Shown: positions 16,742 to 25,174, counted from the stretch's first letter. The stretch is 33,701 nucleotides of DNA from CAYPHJ01 sp964410485 (GCA_964410485.1 CAYPHJ010000046.1:1-33701), one strand, 5' to 3'. A program made the numbers and translations. Notes: generated from the letters alone by a model not told the origin.

Positions 16742-16775
16742 ACCATGATCATTGCTTCAGAAACGGGAGGTTTTT

Positions 16776-16970
16776 ATGGCTGATCGATACAAAATCGACT
16801 GCAGAAAGTATCCGACAGAGAAGGCTTGCACCATTATGATTTCCGGCAGCCTGGACGAGGTGGTGGAGCTGGGGTGGACGCATGCCAAGTTGCATCATGC
16901 CCATAAAGATGAGGAAGAAAAGGGCCTGAAAGATTGGATCAGGAGCAACGCCGAGCGGGCGAACGATTAA
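16776..16970 (+). CDS. DUF1059 family small protein
   Basis: The 64-residue protein has the look of DUF1059. An N-terminal basic IDCRKYPTEKACTIMISG (6-23) with a Cys is followed by LDEVVELGWTHAKLHHAH (25-42) and a C-terminal KDWIRSNAER. The family's function is unknown. ATG 16776 is preferred to 16752 because GGGAGG lies 6 bp before it. It is the third gene after the 87-aa protein and the SlyD-like isomerase. I base the family call on the Cys/His pattern, length and the acidic-helix arrangement. Confidence 0.75.
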   Translation: MADRYKIDCRKYPTEKACTIMISGSLDEVVELGWTHAKLHHAHKDEEEKGLKDWIRSNAERAND

Positions 16971-17310
16971 TGCACTACTGATTCGACTCGAACCGGTTTC
17001 TCGACCCGCTGTCCCAATCGATGGCTATCACGCGGCAACCTGCCGGATTCGTCGGAGTGTGTCTAAAGCACCAATCTATTTCACGATCATTATTCTCCTG
17101 AGTAACGAAGTCCGATCCGATTTGAAAACGCGCCTAGGCTCCATCAATTTTGCACACCTCTCCTCCCTGTCATTGACGGGCGGTATCCGGGTGTACTAAA
17201 CCGAGGTCACGCAACAGTAGAACCGACAGTGGGCGTGCCTCTGGCAATTTCCCCGCCCGACGCGACTCGGGAATCGTAACCCGAGACTGTTTCTCTTCCA
17301 GGAGGTGGCA
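16971..17310. other. 340-bp gap without a gene
   Basis: No protein-like frame or RNA gene was seen. TTGACG (17173-17178) and TACTAA (17194-17199) at 15-bp spacing form a weak promoter candidate for the ThDP enzyme. AGGAGG at 17300-17305 is that gene's ribosome-binding site. Confidence 0.4.
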
Positions 17311-18990
17311 ATGGCGCGAGTTACCGGAAGTCATCTGATCTGCAAAGCGCTCAAACTTGAAGGCGTGAGAAATATCTTCACCCTGGCGGGCGATCATATT
17401 CTGCCCGTTTTGGATGTTATGGCCGATCAGGACTTTCGCATTATCGATACGCGCCACGAGCAAGCAGCCGTTCATATGGCCGACGCCTGGAGCCGCATCA
17501 CCGAGCAGCCCGGCGTTTGCATGTACACGACACCGGGCTTTGCCAACTCTATTCCCGGACTCACCAACGCAATGCACAGTGAGGCACCGGTGATTTCCAT
17601 TGCCGGGTGCGCGGATCTGCATGATTTAGGAAAGGGCGCACAGCAGGAAATCGATCAGGTGGGGATGGCAAGCCCGATAACGAAGGGATCTTTCATGGTT
17701 CAGGACGCGCGCAGGATACCCGAATTTATCGCGCGTGCGATGCGCCTCGCTTTTAGTGGCAGGCGAGGGCCGGTGCACCTGACGATACCGATTGATGTTC
17801 AGGAAAGAAACGTCGATGAAGACGAGGTTACGTTCGCCGAGCCCAACGCTTATCGGCCAAAGCCACTGACAGCGGCGCATCCGGATCTTGTGCGACAGGC
17901 AATCGCGATAATGCGCGAAGCGCGCAAGCCACTGGTGATTGCCGGAAGTGCCGCGGGTTATACGCTCTCGGGTGATGCCCTTCAGCGCTTCATCGAAACC
18001 ACTCGCCTGCCCATATTTACCGAGGAACAAGCACGCGGGCTGATTGCAGATGATCACCCGTACGCCTTTGGCTTCTTTGAGAGAGGGCTAAATCGCGCGG
18101 CCGCCAAAGTCCGCGAGGCCGATGTCGTAGTTCTTTTGGGGCGCAAACAGGATTTTACCATTGGCTTTTGCCGGCCGCCCAACGTGCGCGCCGATGCCCG
18201 GATCATCCAGGTCGATCCTTCGGCATTGGAAATAGGGCGCAATCGCGGTGTTGCTATGGGAATCGTTGGAGACGTTCCAGTCATCTTGGAGCAAATGACG
18301 AAAGAGGCGCAAACTCACGCATGGAAAGAACTCCCGTGGTTAGAGGAGTTGCGGGCCGCGCGGAGCGCGCAGCAGGAATGGACGGATTTTCACGCGCGAT
18401 CGATCAGGCCGATGCACGCCTTGTTCGTGTACAAAACGCTCAAGTCAATGCTGCGGCCGGACGATTGCCTTGTCTTCGATGGCGGAGATTTTTGCCATTT
18501 CGGCCGCTCCTATCTCCCTGCACTCAAGCCGAAGCACTGGCTTTACGTTTCGAGCTTGGGAATGTTGGGTTCTGCCTTCCCGAGTGCGCTCGCCGCTAAA
18601 CTTGCATATCCCGACTCGCGGGTCATTGTGCTTACGGGTGACGGTTCCTTTTGTTTCAACGGGATGGAATTCGATACCGCCACGCGCCACAAGCTCAACA
18701 TTGTCTCTATCCTTGGAAATGATGCCGCCTGGGGTATCGATCGCCACATTCAACTGGGTCTCTACGGCAGGCCCGTTGCGACGGAGTTGTTGCCGGCGCG
18801 TTACGATCAGGTGGTGCAGGCGTTGGGCGGTTACGGCGAGTTTGTCGAAGGGCCTGAAGATTTGGCGCCTGGGCTCCAGCGTGCATTCGCTGCAGGGCGA
18901 CCTGCGCTTGTAAACGTCGCTATCGAGCGCGCGATCAGCCCCAGGGCGGAAGCGGCTATCGCCCGGCGCACGGCTGCCGCGCAGAAATAG
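17311..18990 (+). CDS. thiamine-diphosphate-dependent enzyme, acetolactate synthase-like, function unknown
   Basis: The 559-residue protein has the three-domain layout of the acetohydroxyacid synthase/oxalyl-CoA decarboxylase superfamily. The N-terminal pyrimidine domain carries the catalytic Glu50 in DTRHEQAAVHMADAW. The central domain contains ARKPLVIAGSAAGY (about 204-217). The C-terminal domain has the ThDP/Mg motif GDGSF (443-447) ending in Asn470 (ILGND). FDGGDFCHFGRSYLPA (389-404) is unlike classical acetolactate synthases, so the acceptor or donor keto acid is open. ATG 17311 is chosen because AGGAGG ends 5 bp before it; an in-frame GTG at 17305 overlaps that site. No small regulatory subunit (ilvN) follows, and no CoA-handling neighbour is present. 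Confidence 0.88.
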   Translation: MARVTGSHLICKALKLEGVRNIFTLAGDHILPVLDVMADQDFRIIDTRHEQAAVHMADAWSRITEQPGVCMYTTPGFANSIPGLTNAMHSEAPVISIAGCADLHDLGKGAQQEIDQVGMASPITKGSFMVQDARRIPEFIARAMRLAFSGRRGPVHLTIPIDVQERNVDEDEVTFAEPNAYRPKPLTAAHPDLVRQAIAIMREARKPLVIAGSAAGYTLSGDALQRFIETTRLPIFTEEQARGLIADDHPYAFGFFERGLNRAAAKVREADVVVLLGRKQDFTIGFCRPPNVRADARIIQVDPSALEIGRNRGVAMGIVGDVPVILEQMTKEAQTHAWKELPWLEELRAARSAQQEWTDFHARSIRPMHALFVYKTLKSMLRPDDCLVFDGGDFCHFGRSYLPALKPKHWLYVSSLGMLGSAFPSALAAKLAYPDSRVIVLTGDGSFCFNGMEFDTATRHKLNIVSILGNDAAWGIDRHIQLGLYGRPVATELLPARYDQVVQALGGYGEFVEGPEDLAPGLQRAFAAGRPALVNVAIERAISPRAEAAIARRTAAAQK

Positions 18991-19020
18991 AACGAAGAAC
19001 GAAGATGGAGGATTGAGGAC
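18991..19020. repeat. GAACGAA / GGATTGA word repeat after the ThDP gene
   Basis: AACGAAGAACGAAGATGGAG followed by GATTGAGGAC repeats a 7-bp word with drift, starting directly after the stop codon at 18988-18990. Confidence 0.5.
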
Positions 19021-19104
19021 GGCAAGCGCAAAGAAGGGAAAGATATCAACGCTCATTGATCAGTGATTAAACGCCTGCTACCTTTCTGAGTATCCAATTC
19101 GTGC

Positions 19105-20181
19105 ATGGATACTCTTACTCATGCTCTCTCCGGCGCACTGCTTGCGCGCGCGACTGAACCAAAACGGCCGCGAAAGGACCAACTGCCGAGGCGCCTGCGC
19201 GTGTGGGTCGGGTTCTGGGCGGCGGCATTTCCGGATTCCGACTTCGTAATTGGCTTCATAGACCCGCTTTCTGCCATTACTTGGCATCGCGGTATCACGC
19301 ATTCCGTCATCATGCTGCCTTTCTGGGCCCTGCTGCTTTCCGTTATTTTTATGTTGATCGTGCGGCGGCGGTACTCTTGGAGGGCGTTCATGGGCGTCTC
19401 CATGCTCGCCATCGGCATTCACATCACGGGGGATGTCATGACTGCCTTTGGCACGATGATCTTTGCGCCAATCTCAATGATGCGTGTGCAGATCCCGACC
19501 ACATTCATCATCGATCCATATTTCACCGCGATTATCATTGCCGGACTTATCGCTTCGATGATCTGGAAAATTCCGCGCCTGCCTGCGGCAATTGGGCTGG
19601 CGCTGCTGGCGGGTTACGTTGGGATTCAGTGGACGTTGCAACGGCAGGCGGTCGCAGTGGCCAACGAGTTTATCGCGGCACGCCATCTCGAGAGCGCCAA
19701 GGCTCACGCGTTGCCCCAACCTTTATCTCCATTCAACTGGATGGTCGTGGTGGAACAGGCCGCGGGTTATCACCGCGCCTATGTTAACTTGCTGCGCTCA
19801 GAAGTGCTGCCTCGGCCGCCAGCGGATGCCTCATGGTTTCAGCGGCTAAAAGCCTCTTATCGGCCGCTCGCGGACCCCGACTGGCGTTTTGTGCCGCGGT
19901 ATGGCGCCGATGAGATGGATGTAAAAGTTGCCAGGATGGCGTGGGCCTCCGAAGGCCTCGCGCGCTACCGTCGGTTCGCACTGTTCCCCGCGCTTTACCG
20001 CGTGGACTACGAGCCCGCGCGCACGTGTGTGTGGTTCTATGATCTTCGCTTCGCGATTGATGGCCGGCGAATGCCCTTTCGCTACGGTGCATGTCGCGAT
20101 GCTGCCGAAGAGCCATGGCAAGCGTACCGCCTTAACAGCGGCGATAATGGCGCGGATTTGTTTGAACGGATTCCCGGGTAA
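19105..20181 (+). CDS. metal-dependent hydrolase of the YdjM/DUF457 membrane family
   Basis: The 358-residue protein begins MDTLTHALSGALLARA, the family start with a conserved His-containing helix. PDSDF (43-47) and HRGITHS (about 61-67) give the other putative metal ligands. HITGDVMTAFGT (about 106-117) is a further conserved block. Four to five membrane helices occupy the first half; the second half is a soluble domain rich in Trp and Arg. Members are annotated as membrane-bound metal-dependent hydrolases without a known substrate. ATG 19105 has no strong Shine-Dalgarno sequence, but the signature starts right there. Its neighbours (ThDP enzyme, DUF1989) give no clear functional link. Confidence 0.88.
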   Translation: MDTLTHALSGALLARATEPKRPRKDQLPRRLRVWVGFWAAAFPDSDFVIGFIDPLSAITWHRGITHSVIMLPFWALLLSVIFMLIVRRRYSWRAFMGVSMLAIGIHITGDVMTAFGTMIFAPISMMRVQIPTTFIIDPYFTAIIIAGLIASMIWKIPRLPAAIGLALLAGYVGIQWTLQRQAVAVANEFIAARHLESAKAHALPQPLSPFNWMVVVEQAAGYHRAYVNLLRSEVLPRPPADASWFQRLKASYRPLADPDWRFVPRYGADEMDVKVARMAWASEGLARYRRFALFPALYRVDYEPARTCVWFYDLRFAIDGRRMPFRYGACRDAAEEPWQAYRLNSGDNGADLFERIPG

Positions 20182-20288
20182 AAAAGCGCCTGCTCTCCGC
20201 GATCTCTCAAAGAGCTCCCAACCAGGTTGAAACCCAGTTTTGCCGGTGCTATGGGTCGCTTGGCGACAAGCGGCAATTTAGTCTCGTA

Positions 20289-20294
20289 TATAAT
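20289..20294 (+). promoter_or_regulatory. consensus -10 box before the DUF1989 gene
   Basis: A perfect TATAAT lies 42 bp before ATG 20337. The best -35-like hexamer (TTGGCG, 20261-20266) is too far away at 22 bp, so the promoter is incomplete as read. Confidence 0.4.
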
Positions 20295-20336
20295 GAAGTT
20301 GATTTGCGCTAAACGGACAACGGGAGATATCGAGAA

Positions 20337-20972
20337 ATGACAGACGATTCAGTCATGCGGCGTTACCCTGTGCCCGGCAAGATAGTGAGGGAATGGGTGG
20401 TTCCCGCCACGGAATATTCGGTCTTCAGTATGCACCAAGGGCAAACGCTTCGCTTCATCGACATCGAAGGTAAGCAGGTACCGGATCTGGTTTGTTTCAA
20501 CGAGCGTGATCTTACGGAGCACCTTAATATGGGCAACAGTCTGCTTCTTAACAGGCGGCGGGAGTTCCGGCGGGGAAACGTGCTCTACTCGGTCATCTGT
20601 GTTCCGATGATGACCATTGTCGATTATTCCAACGAAGAAAGTTACGCTTACGGGCCTATGTGTAGCGAGGAACTGAATCGAATTCGTTACGGGGTGCCTG
20701 ACACAAGGAACTGCCGTGACAACTTTGCCCTGGCGTTGGCGCCATGGGGATTCGACAAGCGACAGATCCCGAACGCCTTTGTTCCATTCATGCGGGTCGA
20801 GGTTCAACCTGACGGCACGATGGAGATCAGAGAGCCGACGAGTCGCGCCGGCGACTTCTACGATCTTAAAGCCGAAATGGATTTGCTCGTGGCGGTCTCT
20901 AATTGTCCGCAGGAGCGCAACCCATGTAACGGTTTCAATCCTACTCCGATGGGCATTATCATTTGCGAGTAG
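20337..20972 (+). CDS. DUF1989 / urea carboxylase-associated family protein
   Basis: The 211-residue protein carries the DUF1989 pattern. An N-terminal region ends in GQTLRFIDIEGKQVPDLVCF (about 35-54), then come HLNMGNSLLLNRR and CVPMMTIVDYS. A Cys-rich C-terminal half has RNCRDNFALALAPWG and CPQERNPCNGFNPTPMGIII. The conserved Cys and His residues suggest a metal site. Relatives lie beside urea carboxylase or guanidine/carboxylate degradation genes; here no urea carboxylase is seen, and the partner is an ABC substrate-binding protein 44 bp downstream. The molecular activity is not established. A GGAGA lies before ATG 20337. Confidence 0.87.
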   Translation: MTDDSVMRRYPVPGKIVREWVVPATEYSVFSMHQGQTLRFIDIEGKQVPDLVCFNERDLTEHLNMGNSLLLNRRREFRRGNVLYSVICVPMMTIVDYSNEESYAYGPMCSEELNRIRYGVPDTRNCRDNFALALAPWGFDKRQIPNAFVPFMRVEVQPDGTMEIREPTSRAGDFYDLKAEMDLLVAVSNCPQERNPCNGFNPTPMGIIICE

Positions 20973-21016
20973 CTAACAGAGCAAAGTCCGCGCGAAAACC
21001 TGCGGAGGACACTCCA

Positions 21017-22054
21017 ATGACGTGCGCCGCTAATGGTGTGAACCGGTTAAAGAGGTCATGGCCACCCGCTGTGCTCGCGATCATGATCAGTCTGAGTTTT
21101 TCTGCGGCTTCTTTAACGGCTGCGGAAAAGCCCAGAGAGGTGTCGATTGACATACGGTTGGATTTCATAGTCGGAGGAAATCATGCGCCGTGGTTTGTCG
21201 CCCACGAGAAAGGCTTTTATGCCAAAAGGGGACTGAAGGTCAGGATTCAGCCTGGGGCGGGTTCAATGGATACGATTCGAAGCATCGCTTCGGGAGCAGC
21301 GGACGTGGGTTTTGCCAATGTTTCGACGGCTGTAGTCGCGCGATCGAGAGGGGCGCGTGTCCTCTCGGTCGCCCAGCTGGGTTACATAGCGGTCACCATT
21401 CTCTGGCGGGAAGAAACCGATATCAAGGGTCTCAAAGATTTGGAGGGAAGGTCCTGGGCCATCAGCCCTGGGCAGGCGCAATGGTTTCTCATGCCCGCCC
21501 TGGCAAGGATCAACAGAGTAGACTTTGGAACCATCAAGATCAACGAGACAGCGCCGCCTCTTCAACCAGCGGCTTTGCTCGTCAAGAAGGCCGATTTTAT
21601 CACGATGTTCCGAGCCTCGAACGATGAAGTGGCGGAAATGGCTGCAGCTAAACAAGGGATTCGATTAAGACGAATGTTCATGAGGGATGCCGGCCTTGAT
21701 ATTTATGGAAGTGCTCTCATTGTCAAGGAAGAAGATGTGAAACAGCGTCCGGAAATGATTCGCGCATACGTCGAGGGAACGATGGAGGGTCTTAGGTACA
21801 CTCGCGATCACCAGGAAGAGGCCCTGAAAATCTTATTGAAGCACAAACCCGAGCTGAATCAGGAGCTCACACGGATTCAAATCCGAAACGGTATAGAAGA
21901 AGTTTTCATTCCGCCAGAATCCGTCGCTTCCGGATACGGCTATATGAAGCCTGACGTGATGGAAAAGACCGTCAACATCACCAATGAGTTTTTTGATGTG
22001 GCCGGGAAAGTCGGAGTCGCTGGTGTCTACACGAACCAGTTTATCCGGCGCTGA
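21017..22054 (+). CDS. ABC transporter substrate-binding protein, NitT/TauT (SsuA/THI5-like) family
   Basis: The 345-residue protein has a signal peptide: basic NRLKRSW, a hydrophobic core at about 17-32, and probable cleavage near LTA-AEK. The SsuA/THI5 fold follows, with IRLDFIVGGNHAPWFVAHEK (about 43-62), GFYAKRGLKVRIQPGAGS, and IASGAADVGFANVSTAVVAR. This family binds sulfonates, nitrate, pyrimidine precursors and many organic ligands. ATG 21017 is preferred to 20963 because GGAGG lies 8 bp before it and the signal peptide starts there. No permease or ATPase gene accompanies it, so it is an orphan binding protein that would need partners elsewhere. Confidence 0.9.
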   Translation: MTCAANGVNRLKRSWPPAVLAIMISLSFSAASLTAAEKPREVSIDIRLDFIVGGNHAPWFVAHEKGFYAKRGLKVRIQPGAGSMDTIRSIASGAADVGFANVSTAVVARSRGARVLSVAQLGYIAVTILWREETDIKGLKDLEGRSWAISPGQAQWFLMPALARINRVDFGTIKINETAPPLQPAALLVKKADFITMFRASNDEVAEMAAAKQGIRLRRMFMRDAGLDIYGSALIVKEEDVKQRPEMIRAYVEGTMEGLRYTRDHQEEALKILLKHKPELNQELTRIQIRNGIEEVFIPPESVASGYGYMKPDVMEKTVNITNEFFDVAGKVGVAGVYTNQFIRR

Positions 22055-22225
22055 CCACTTTGGCTGCTTCAGCGGCAGCTCACTCGCTAGCGCTCGACCG
22101 CAAAATTGTTTTTGTTCCAGTCAACGCAAGTTTCCGGCCACGAGCCGAGTTGCCATCAGAAGCTGACAAATAGTAAAAGAAAGCTGCGTTCTGGGTTATG
22201 GCCCATCGCGCTGGAGGGAATAATC

Positions 22226-23329
22226 ATGCCAGCCAAATATCGCGCGGAGCACATAGGGAGTCTCTTGCGACCTGCCGAGCTTCTTCAGGCACGGAGCGCG
22301 GGCGCGAGCGAGCCCCTGCGCGCGTTGGAGGATCAACAGATCCTGCGCGTCCTGGAGCGCCAGAATGCTCTTGGATTAAAGATATTCACCGATGGCGAGT
22401 TGCGCCGCGTAAACTTTATGAGCGACTTTAACGACGCGGTCGACGGCATCGATGAAAGTGACAATCTCCTGCGCTCCTGGCAGGCCAGCAACGCCGCTTC
22501 GTCGGCGCAGCCATCGCGGGTTCCCGGGATCATAGTGGGGAAAATCAAGCCGACGCGACGTTTGGCCCAGCACGAACTTGTTTTCATGAAGCAGCATAGC
22601 CCGGGCGATATCAAGATGACGCTCCCCACGGCGAACCAGTTCCCTGCCATCTATTACAAGCGCGGCATTAGCGACAAGGTCTATCCGGACCATTCAGCTC
22701 TGTTATGGGACATTGTTCCGATTATCAAGTCCGAGATTCACGCGCTGGTGGACAAAGGTGCCCACTACGTGCAAATCGACGCGCCACGCTACAGCTACTA
22801 TATCGATCCGAAGTGGCGAAACTACATTAAACAAGAGATGGGACTGGAACCCGATGCGGCGCTCGATGAGGCTATTCGGGCCGATAACGCCTGTCTTGCG
22901 GGCGCTAAACGTGCCGGTGTCATCTTGGCCATACATCTCTGCCGGGGCAACAACCGCAGCCAGTGGTATGCCGAAGGCGGCTATGATGCCATCGCTGATA
23001 AGCTCTTTGGCCAGCTCGAAGTAGACGTGTTCTTATTGGAATACGATTCGGAGCGCGCAGGCACTTTCGAACCGTTGCGTTTTGTACCGCGGGGGAAAAC
23101 GGTCGTGTTAGGGCTCGTCAGCAGCAAAGTGGCGCATCTCGAGCAGCCCGATCAGCTCAAAAGGCGCATCGATGAGGCGTGCAAGTATGTGCCGCTCGAG
23201 GACCTGGCGATCAGCCCGCAGTGCGGGTTTGCCTCGACTATGGAGGGCAACCTTCTGAGCGAGGAGGACCAGTGGCGCAAGCTCAAATTAGTCGTGGATG
23301 TGGCAAAGGATGTGTGGGGGCAGACGTAA
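22226..23329 (+). CDS. cobalamin-independent methionine synthase (MetE C-terminal) family protein
   Basis: The 367-residue protein corresponds to the catalytic C-terminal barrel of MetE only, as in many stand-alone homologues. HIGSLLRP (9-16), FTDGELRR (about 54-61) and YVQIDAPRYSYY (181-192) are family landmarks. Zinc ligands are visible as His237 and Cys239 (IHLCRGNN), probably Glu272 (LLEYD) and Cys333 (SPQCGF). Such proteins transfer methyl groups to or from a thiol; without the N-terminal domain, folate-dependent methionine synthesis is not certain, and some act in xenobiotic demethylation. ATG 22226 is chosen because GGAGGGA lies 6 bp upstream and homology starts at residue 5. Confidence 0.9.
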   Translation: MPAKYRAEHIGSLLRPAELLQARSAGASEPLRALEDQQILRVLERQNALGLKIFTDGELRRVNFMSDFNDAVDGIDESDNLLRSWQASNAASSAQPSRVPGIIVGKIKPTRRLAQHELVFMKQHSPGDIKMTLPTANQFPAIYYKRGISDKVYPDHSALLWDIVPIIKSEIHALVDKGAHYVQIDAPRYSYYIDPKWRNYIKQEMGLEPDAALDEAIRADNACLAGAKRAGVILAIHLCRGNNRSQWYAEGGYDAIADKLFGQLEVDVFLLEYDSERAGTFEPLRFVPRGKTVVLGLVSSKVAHLEQPDQLKRRIDEACKYVPLEDLAISPQCGFASTMEGNLLSEEDQWRKLKLVVDVAKDVWGQT

Positions 23330-23332
23330 AAA

Positions 23333-23440
23333 GAGGACCAGGGACGGGAGATGGGGGACCGGGGACTGGGGTGAAGGGAGACGGGAACCGAGGACCGGAA
23401 AACCAAAACGGTCCTCGGTCGCCGGTCATCGGTCGTTCTT
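23333..23440. repeat. GACCG/GGGGAC word repeat with an 11-bp inverted repeat
   Basis: G-rich words of the GGGAC/GACCG type fill the gap after the MetE-like stop. ACCGAGGACCG (23387-23397) and CGGTCCTCGGT (23409-23419) form a perfect 11-bp hairpin with an 11-nt loop. The 26 bp at 23409-23434 recur at 26484-26509 in opposite orientation with one mismatch. The hairpin may also end transcription of the preceding gene, but no T-run follows. Confidence 0.8.
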
Positions 23441-23453
23441 GAACGAACCTCCG

Positions 23454-23481
23454 TTGACACCGCTACAGCCTTGAATATAAC
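23454..23481 (+). promoter_or_regulatory. sigma70-type promoter of the TRAP / Hcr-like operon
   Basis: TTGACA (23454-23459, perfect) and TATAAC (23476-23481) are spaced by 16 bp. The predicted start near 23488 leaves a leader of about 80 bases before dctP (ATG 23567). The short arms CGTTC and GAACG (23434-23445) just upstream of the -35 could be a binding site. Confidence 0.65.
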
Positions 23482-23532
23482 GTGCATTGCGTAAACTGGC
23501 TGCATCCCAGTCACCAGTTAAAGGATCAGAGA

Positions 23533-23554
23533 TTCGAAAAGGGCTCTTTTCGAA
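23533..23554 (+). promoter_or_regulatory. leader hairpin directly upstream of the dctP ribosome-binding site
   Basis: TTCGAAAAG and CTTTTCGAA are perfect 9-bp inverted arms around a GGCT loop. The stem ends next to the G-rich Shine-Dalgarno sequence (about 23555-23560) of dctP. It could control translation as an RNA hairpin or act as a DNA operator. No poly-T tract follows, so it is not a classical terminator. Confidence 0.55.
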
Positions 23555-23566
23555 GGGGGGTTCTTT

Positions 23567-24658
23567 ATGAAGGCGTTCTCGTCCCTAAAGCGGGTTCAGG
23601 GGTTGTTGCCTGCTCAGGTGAACAGAAAGATCTGCGCATGCTTGACCGGTTTCGCTGCCGTAGCTCTTTTGAGCGCAGTCCTTATTCCCGCCCCTGTAGG
23701 TGCGGCGCAGGCCAAGACCGTGGAATTAATTCTCGGTCACCCGTTTCCCGCCGGTCACATACAGCACCAGAAGATGCTGCTGCCTCTTGCAAAGGAACTG
23801 GCTGAAAAAAGTAAAGGGAGGATAAAACTTACAATTCATCCGGGTGGAGCCCTGGGGCCCGGACCCGGAGTTTACGAAAATGTCGTGGCCGGGGCGATGG
23901 ACATCGGCTGGACTCTCCAGGGTTATACGCCCGGACGGTTTCCGCTAACCGGGGTGGTGGAGATTCCATTTTTGTGGCAGGCGGCGGAGCAGGCCTCGAA
24001 GGTGCTGTGGCAACTGTATGAAAAGCATCCCGGCCTGCGCAAAGAGTACGCCGACGTGAAAGTGCTTGCTTTATGGACCCATGATCTCGGCCATATCTAC
24101 ACAACACGGAAGCCGGTACGCACGCTGGAGGACCTGAAAGGGTTGCGACTGCGCTTCCCTGGGCCGATGCAACGAAACTTGTTGGCGGCTCTTGGAGCGG
24201 TGCCGGTGGGAATGCCAGCGCCCGATATCTACGACTCCATGGAGCGCGGCATCATTGATGGCACCGCCATTGCCAACTCCGGTACCAAGAGCTTTCGCCT
24301 TTACGAGGTCATCAAGCACGCCGCTCAGTCGGGGCTGTATGTGGCCTCGATGGGTGTTTTTATGAACAGGAACTCGTGGGAAAGGCTTTCGCCGGAAGAA
24401 CGCAAGCTAATCGATAGCTTGACCGGAGAACGGCTGTCCGTCCAGGGCGGCAGGACCTACGACGGCGAAGACGAAGCCGCGTTGAAGTTGCTCAAAGATC
24501 ACCGTGTAGACATCTATTCGGTTCCGCCAAAGGAAATGGAGCGCTGGCGCGCTGCGGCCAAGGGGGTGACGGAGGAATGGATGGGAGATCTTGGTCGTCG
24601 CGGATTGGATGCACGCGGGCTCTACAAACTCATGATCGAGCTGGCGCGGAAACGCTGA
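23567..24658 (+). CDS. dctP: TRAP transporter periplasmic substrate-binding protein (DctP family)
   Basis: The 363-residue protein has a long basic N-terminus, a hydrophobic core at about residues 24-42 and probable signal cleavage after VGAAQA. The DctP fold follows with LILGHPFPAGHIQHQKMLLP (54-73), ELAEKSKGRIKLTIHPGGAL (about 76-95) and LEDLKGLRLRFPGPMQRNLL with the invariant Arg for carboxylate binding. Next come GAVPVGMPAPDIYDSMERGI and DGTAIANSGTKSF. It delivers an organic acid to DctQM. A run of Gs forms the ribosome-binding site 7 bp upstream, following the hairpin. First gene of the dctPQM set, 36 bp before dctQ. The ligand is not predictable, but the downstream aryl-CoA genes suggest an aromatic or related acid. 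Confidence 0.94.
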   Translation: MKAFSSLKRVQGLLPAQVNRKICACLTGFAAVALLSAVLIPAPVGAAQAKTVELILGHPFPAGHIQHQKMLLPLAKELAEKSKGRIKLTIHPGGALGPGPGVYENVVAGAMDIGWTLQGYTPGRFPLTGVVEIPFLWQAAEQASKVLWQLYEKHPGLRKEYADVKVLALWTHDLGHIYTTRKPVRTLEDLKGLRLRFPGPMQRNLLAALGAVPVGMPAPDIYDSMERGIIDGTAIANSGTKSFRLYEVIKHAAQSGLYVASMGVFMNRNSWERLSPEERKLIDSLTGERLSVQGGRTYDGEDEAALKLLKDHRVDIYSVPPKEMERWRAAAKGVTEEWMGDLGRRGLDARGLYKLMIELARKR

Positions 24659-24694
24659 TCAAAACCGGGCCAGCCGGAAACACCTGCCGCTGCC

Positions 24695-25174
24695 ATGTCA
24701 AGACTCTCTTCTGCGCTCAGTCGCTGGCTGCATTACGCCAGCTGCATGGCGCTCGCGCTCCTCATGTTTCTCACGGTTGGCGATATCATCGGTCGCTACA
24801 TGCTTAACCAACCGGTTCCCGGCACGTTTGAGCTGACCGAGATATCAATGGTGTTCATCGTGTTTTTGGCGCTGGGGATTGCCCACCACGAGCATGAACA
24901 TATTTCGCTCGATCTCGCCTATAACTTTTTTCCTCCTTGGCTCAAGCAGGCGGTGGATCTCTTGGTTGCTTTGATTAGCCTTGCCGTGATCGCGGCAATT
25001 ACCTGGCAGCTCTACCTGTATTCCCTGCGCATGCTGGAGGGCGGCTACACGACCGCCGTTCTCCGCTTGCCGATCCATCCCTTTGTCCTGGTTGCGGTGG
25101 TTGGCACCACCGCTTACGCCCTCGCCATTATCACCGATTGCGGAGATTCCATCAGACAACGCTGGAGCAAATAG
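24695..25174 (+). CDS. dctQ: TRAP transporter small permease (DctQ family)
   Basis: The 159-residue protein has four membrane helices. The family signature is FLTVGDIIGRYMLNQPVPGT (25-44) and FELTEISMVFIVFLALGIAH (45-64). It forms the membrane complex with DctM. ATG 24695 has no strong Shine-Dalgarno sequence. It lies between dctP and dctM, 3 bp before the latter's GTG, so dctM translation is probably coupled. Confidence 0.93.
   Translation: MSRLSSALSRWLHYASCMALALLMFLTVGDIIGRYMLNQPVPGTFELTEISMVFIVFLALGIAHHEHEHISLDLAYNFFPPWLKQAVDLLVALISLAVIAAITWQLYLYSLRMLEGGYTTAVLRLPIHPFVLVAVVGTTAYALAIITDCGDSIRQRWSK

Noticed and set aside
16980..16994. tRNA T-arm-like sequence GATTCGACTCGAACC
   Set aside because: No matching acceptor, anticodon or D arm could be found on either strand.
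23387..23419. Rho-independent terminator after the MetE-like gene
   Set aside because: The 11-bp stem is strong but no T-tract follows, and it is part of a repeated word array; reported as a repeat instead.
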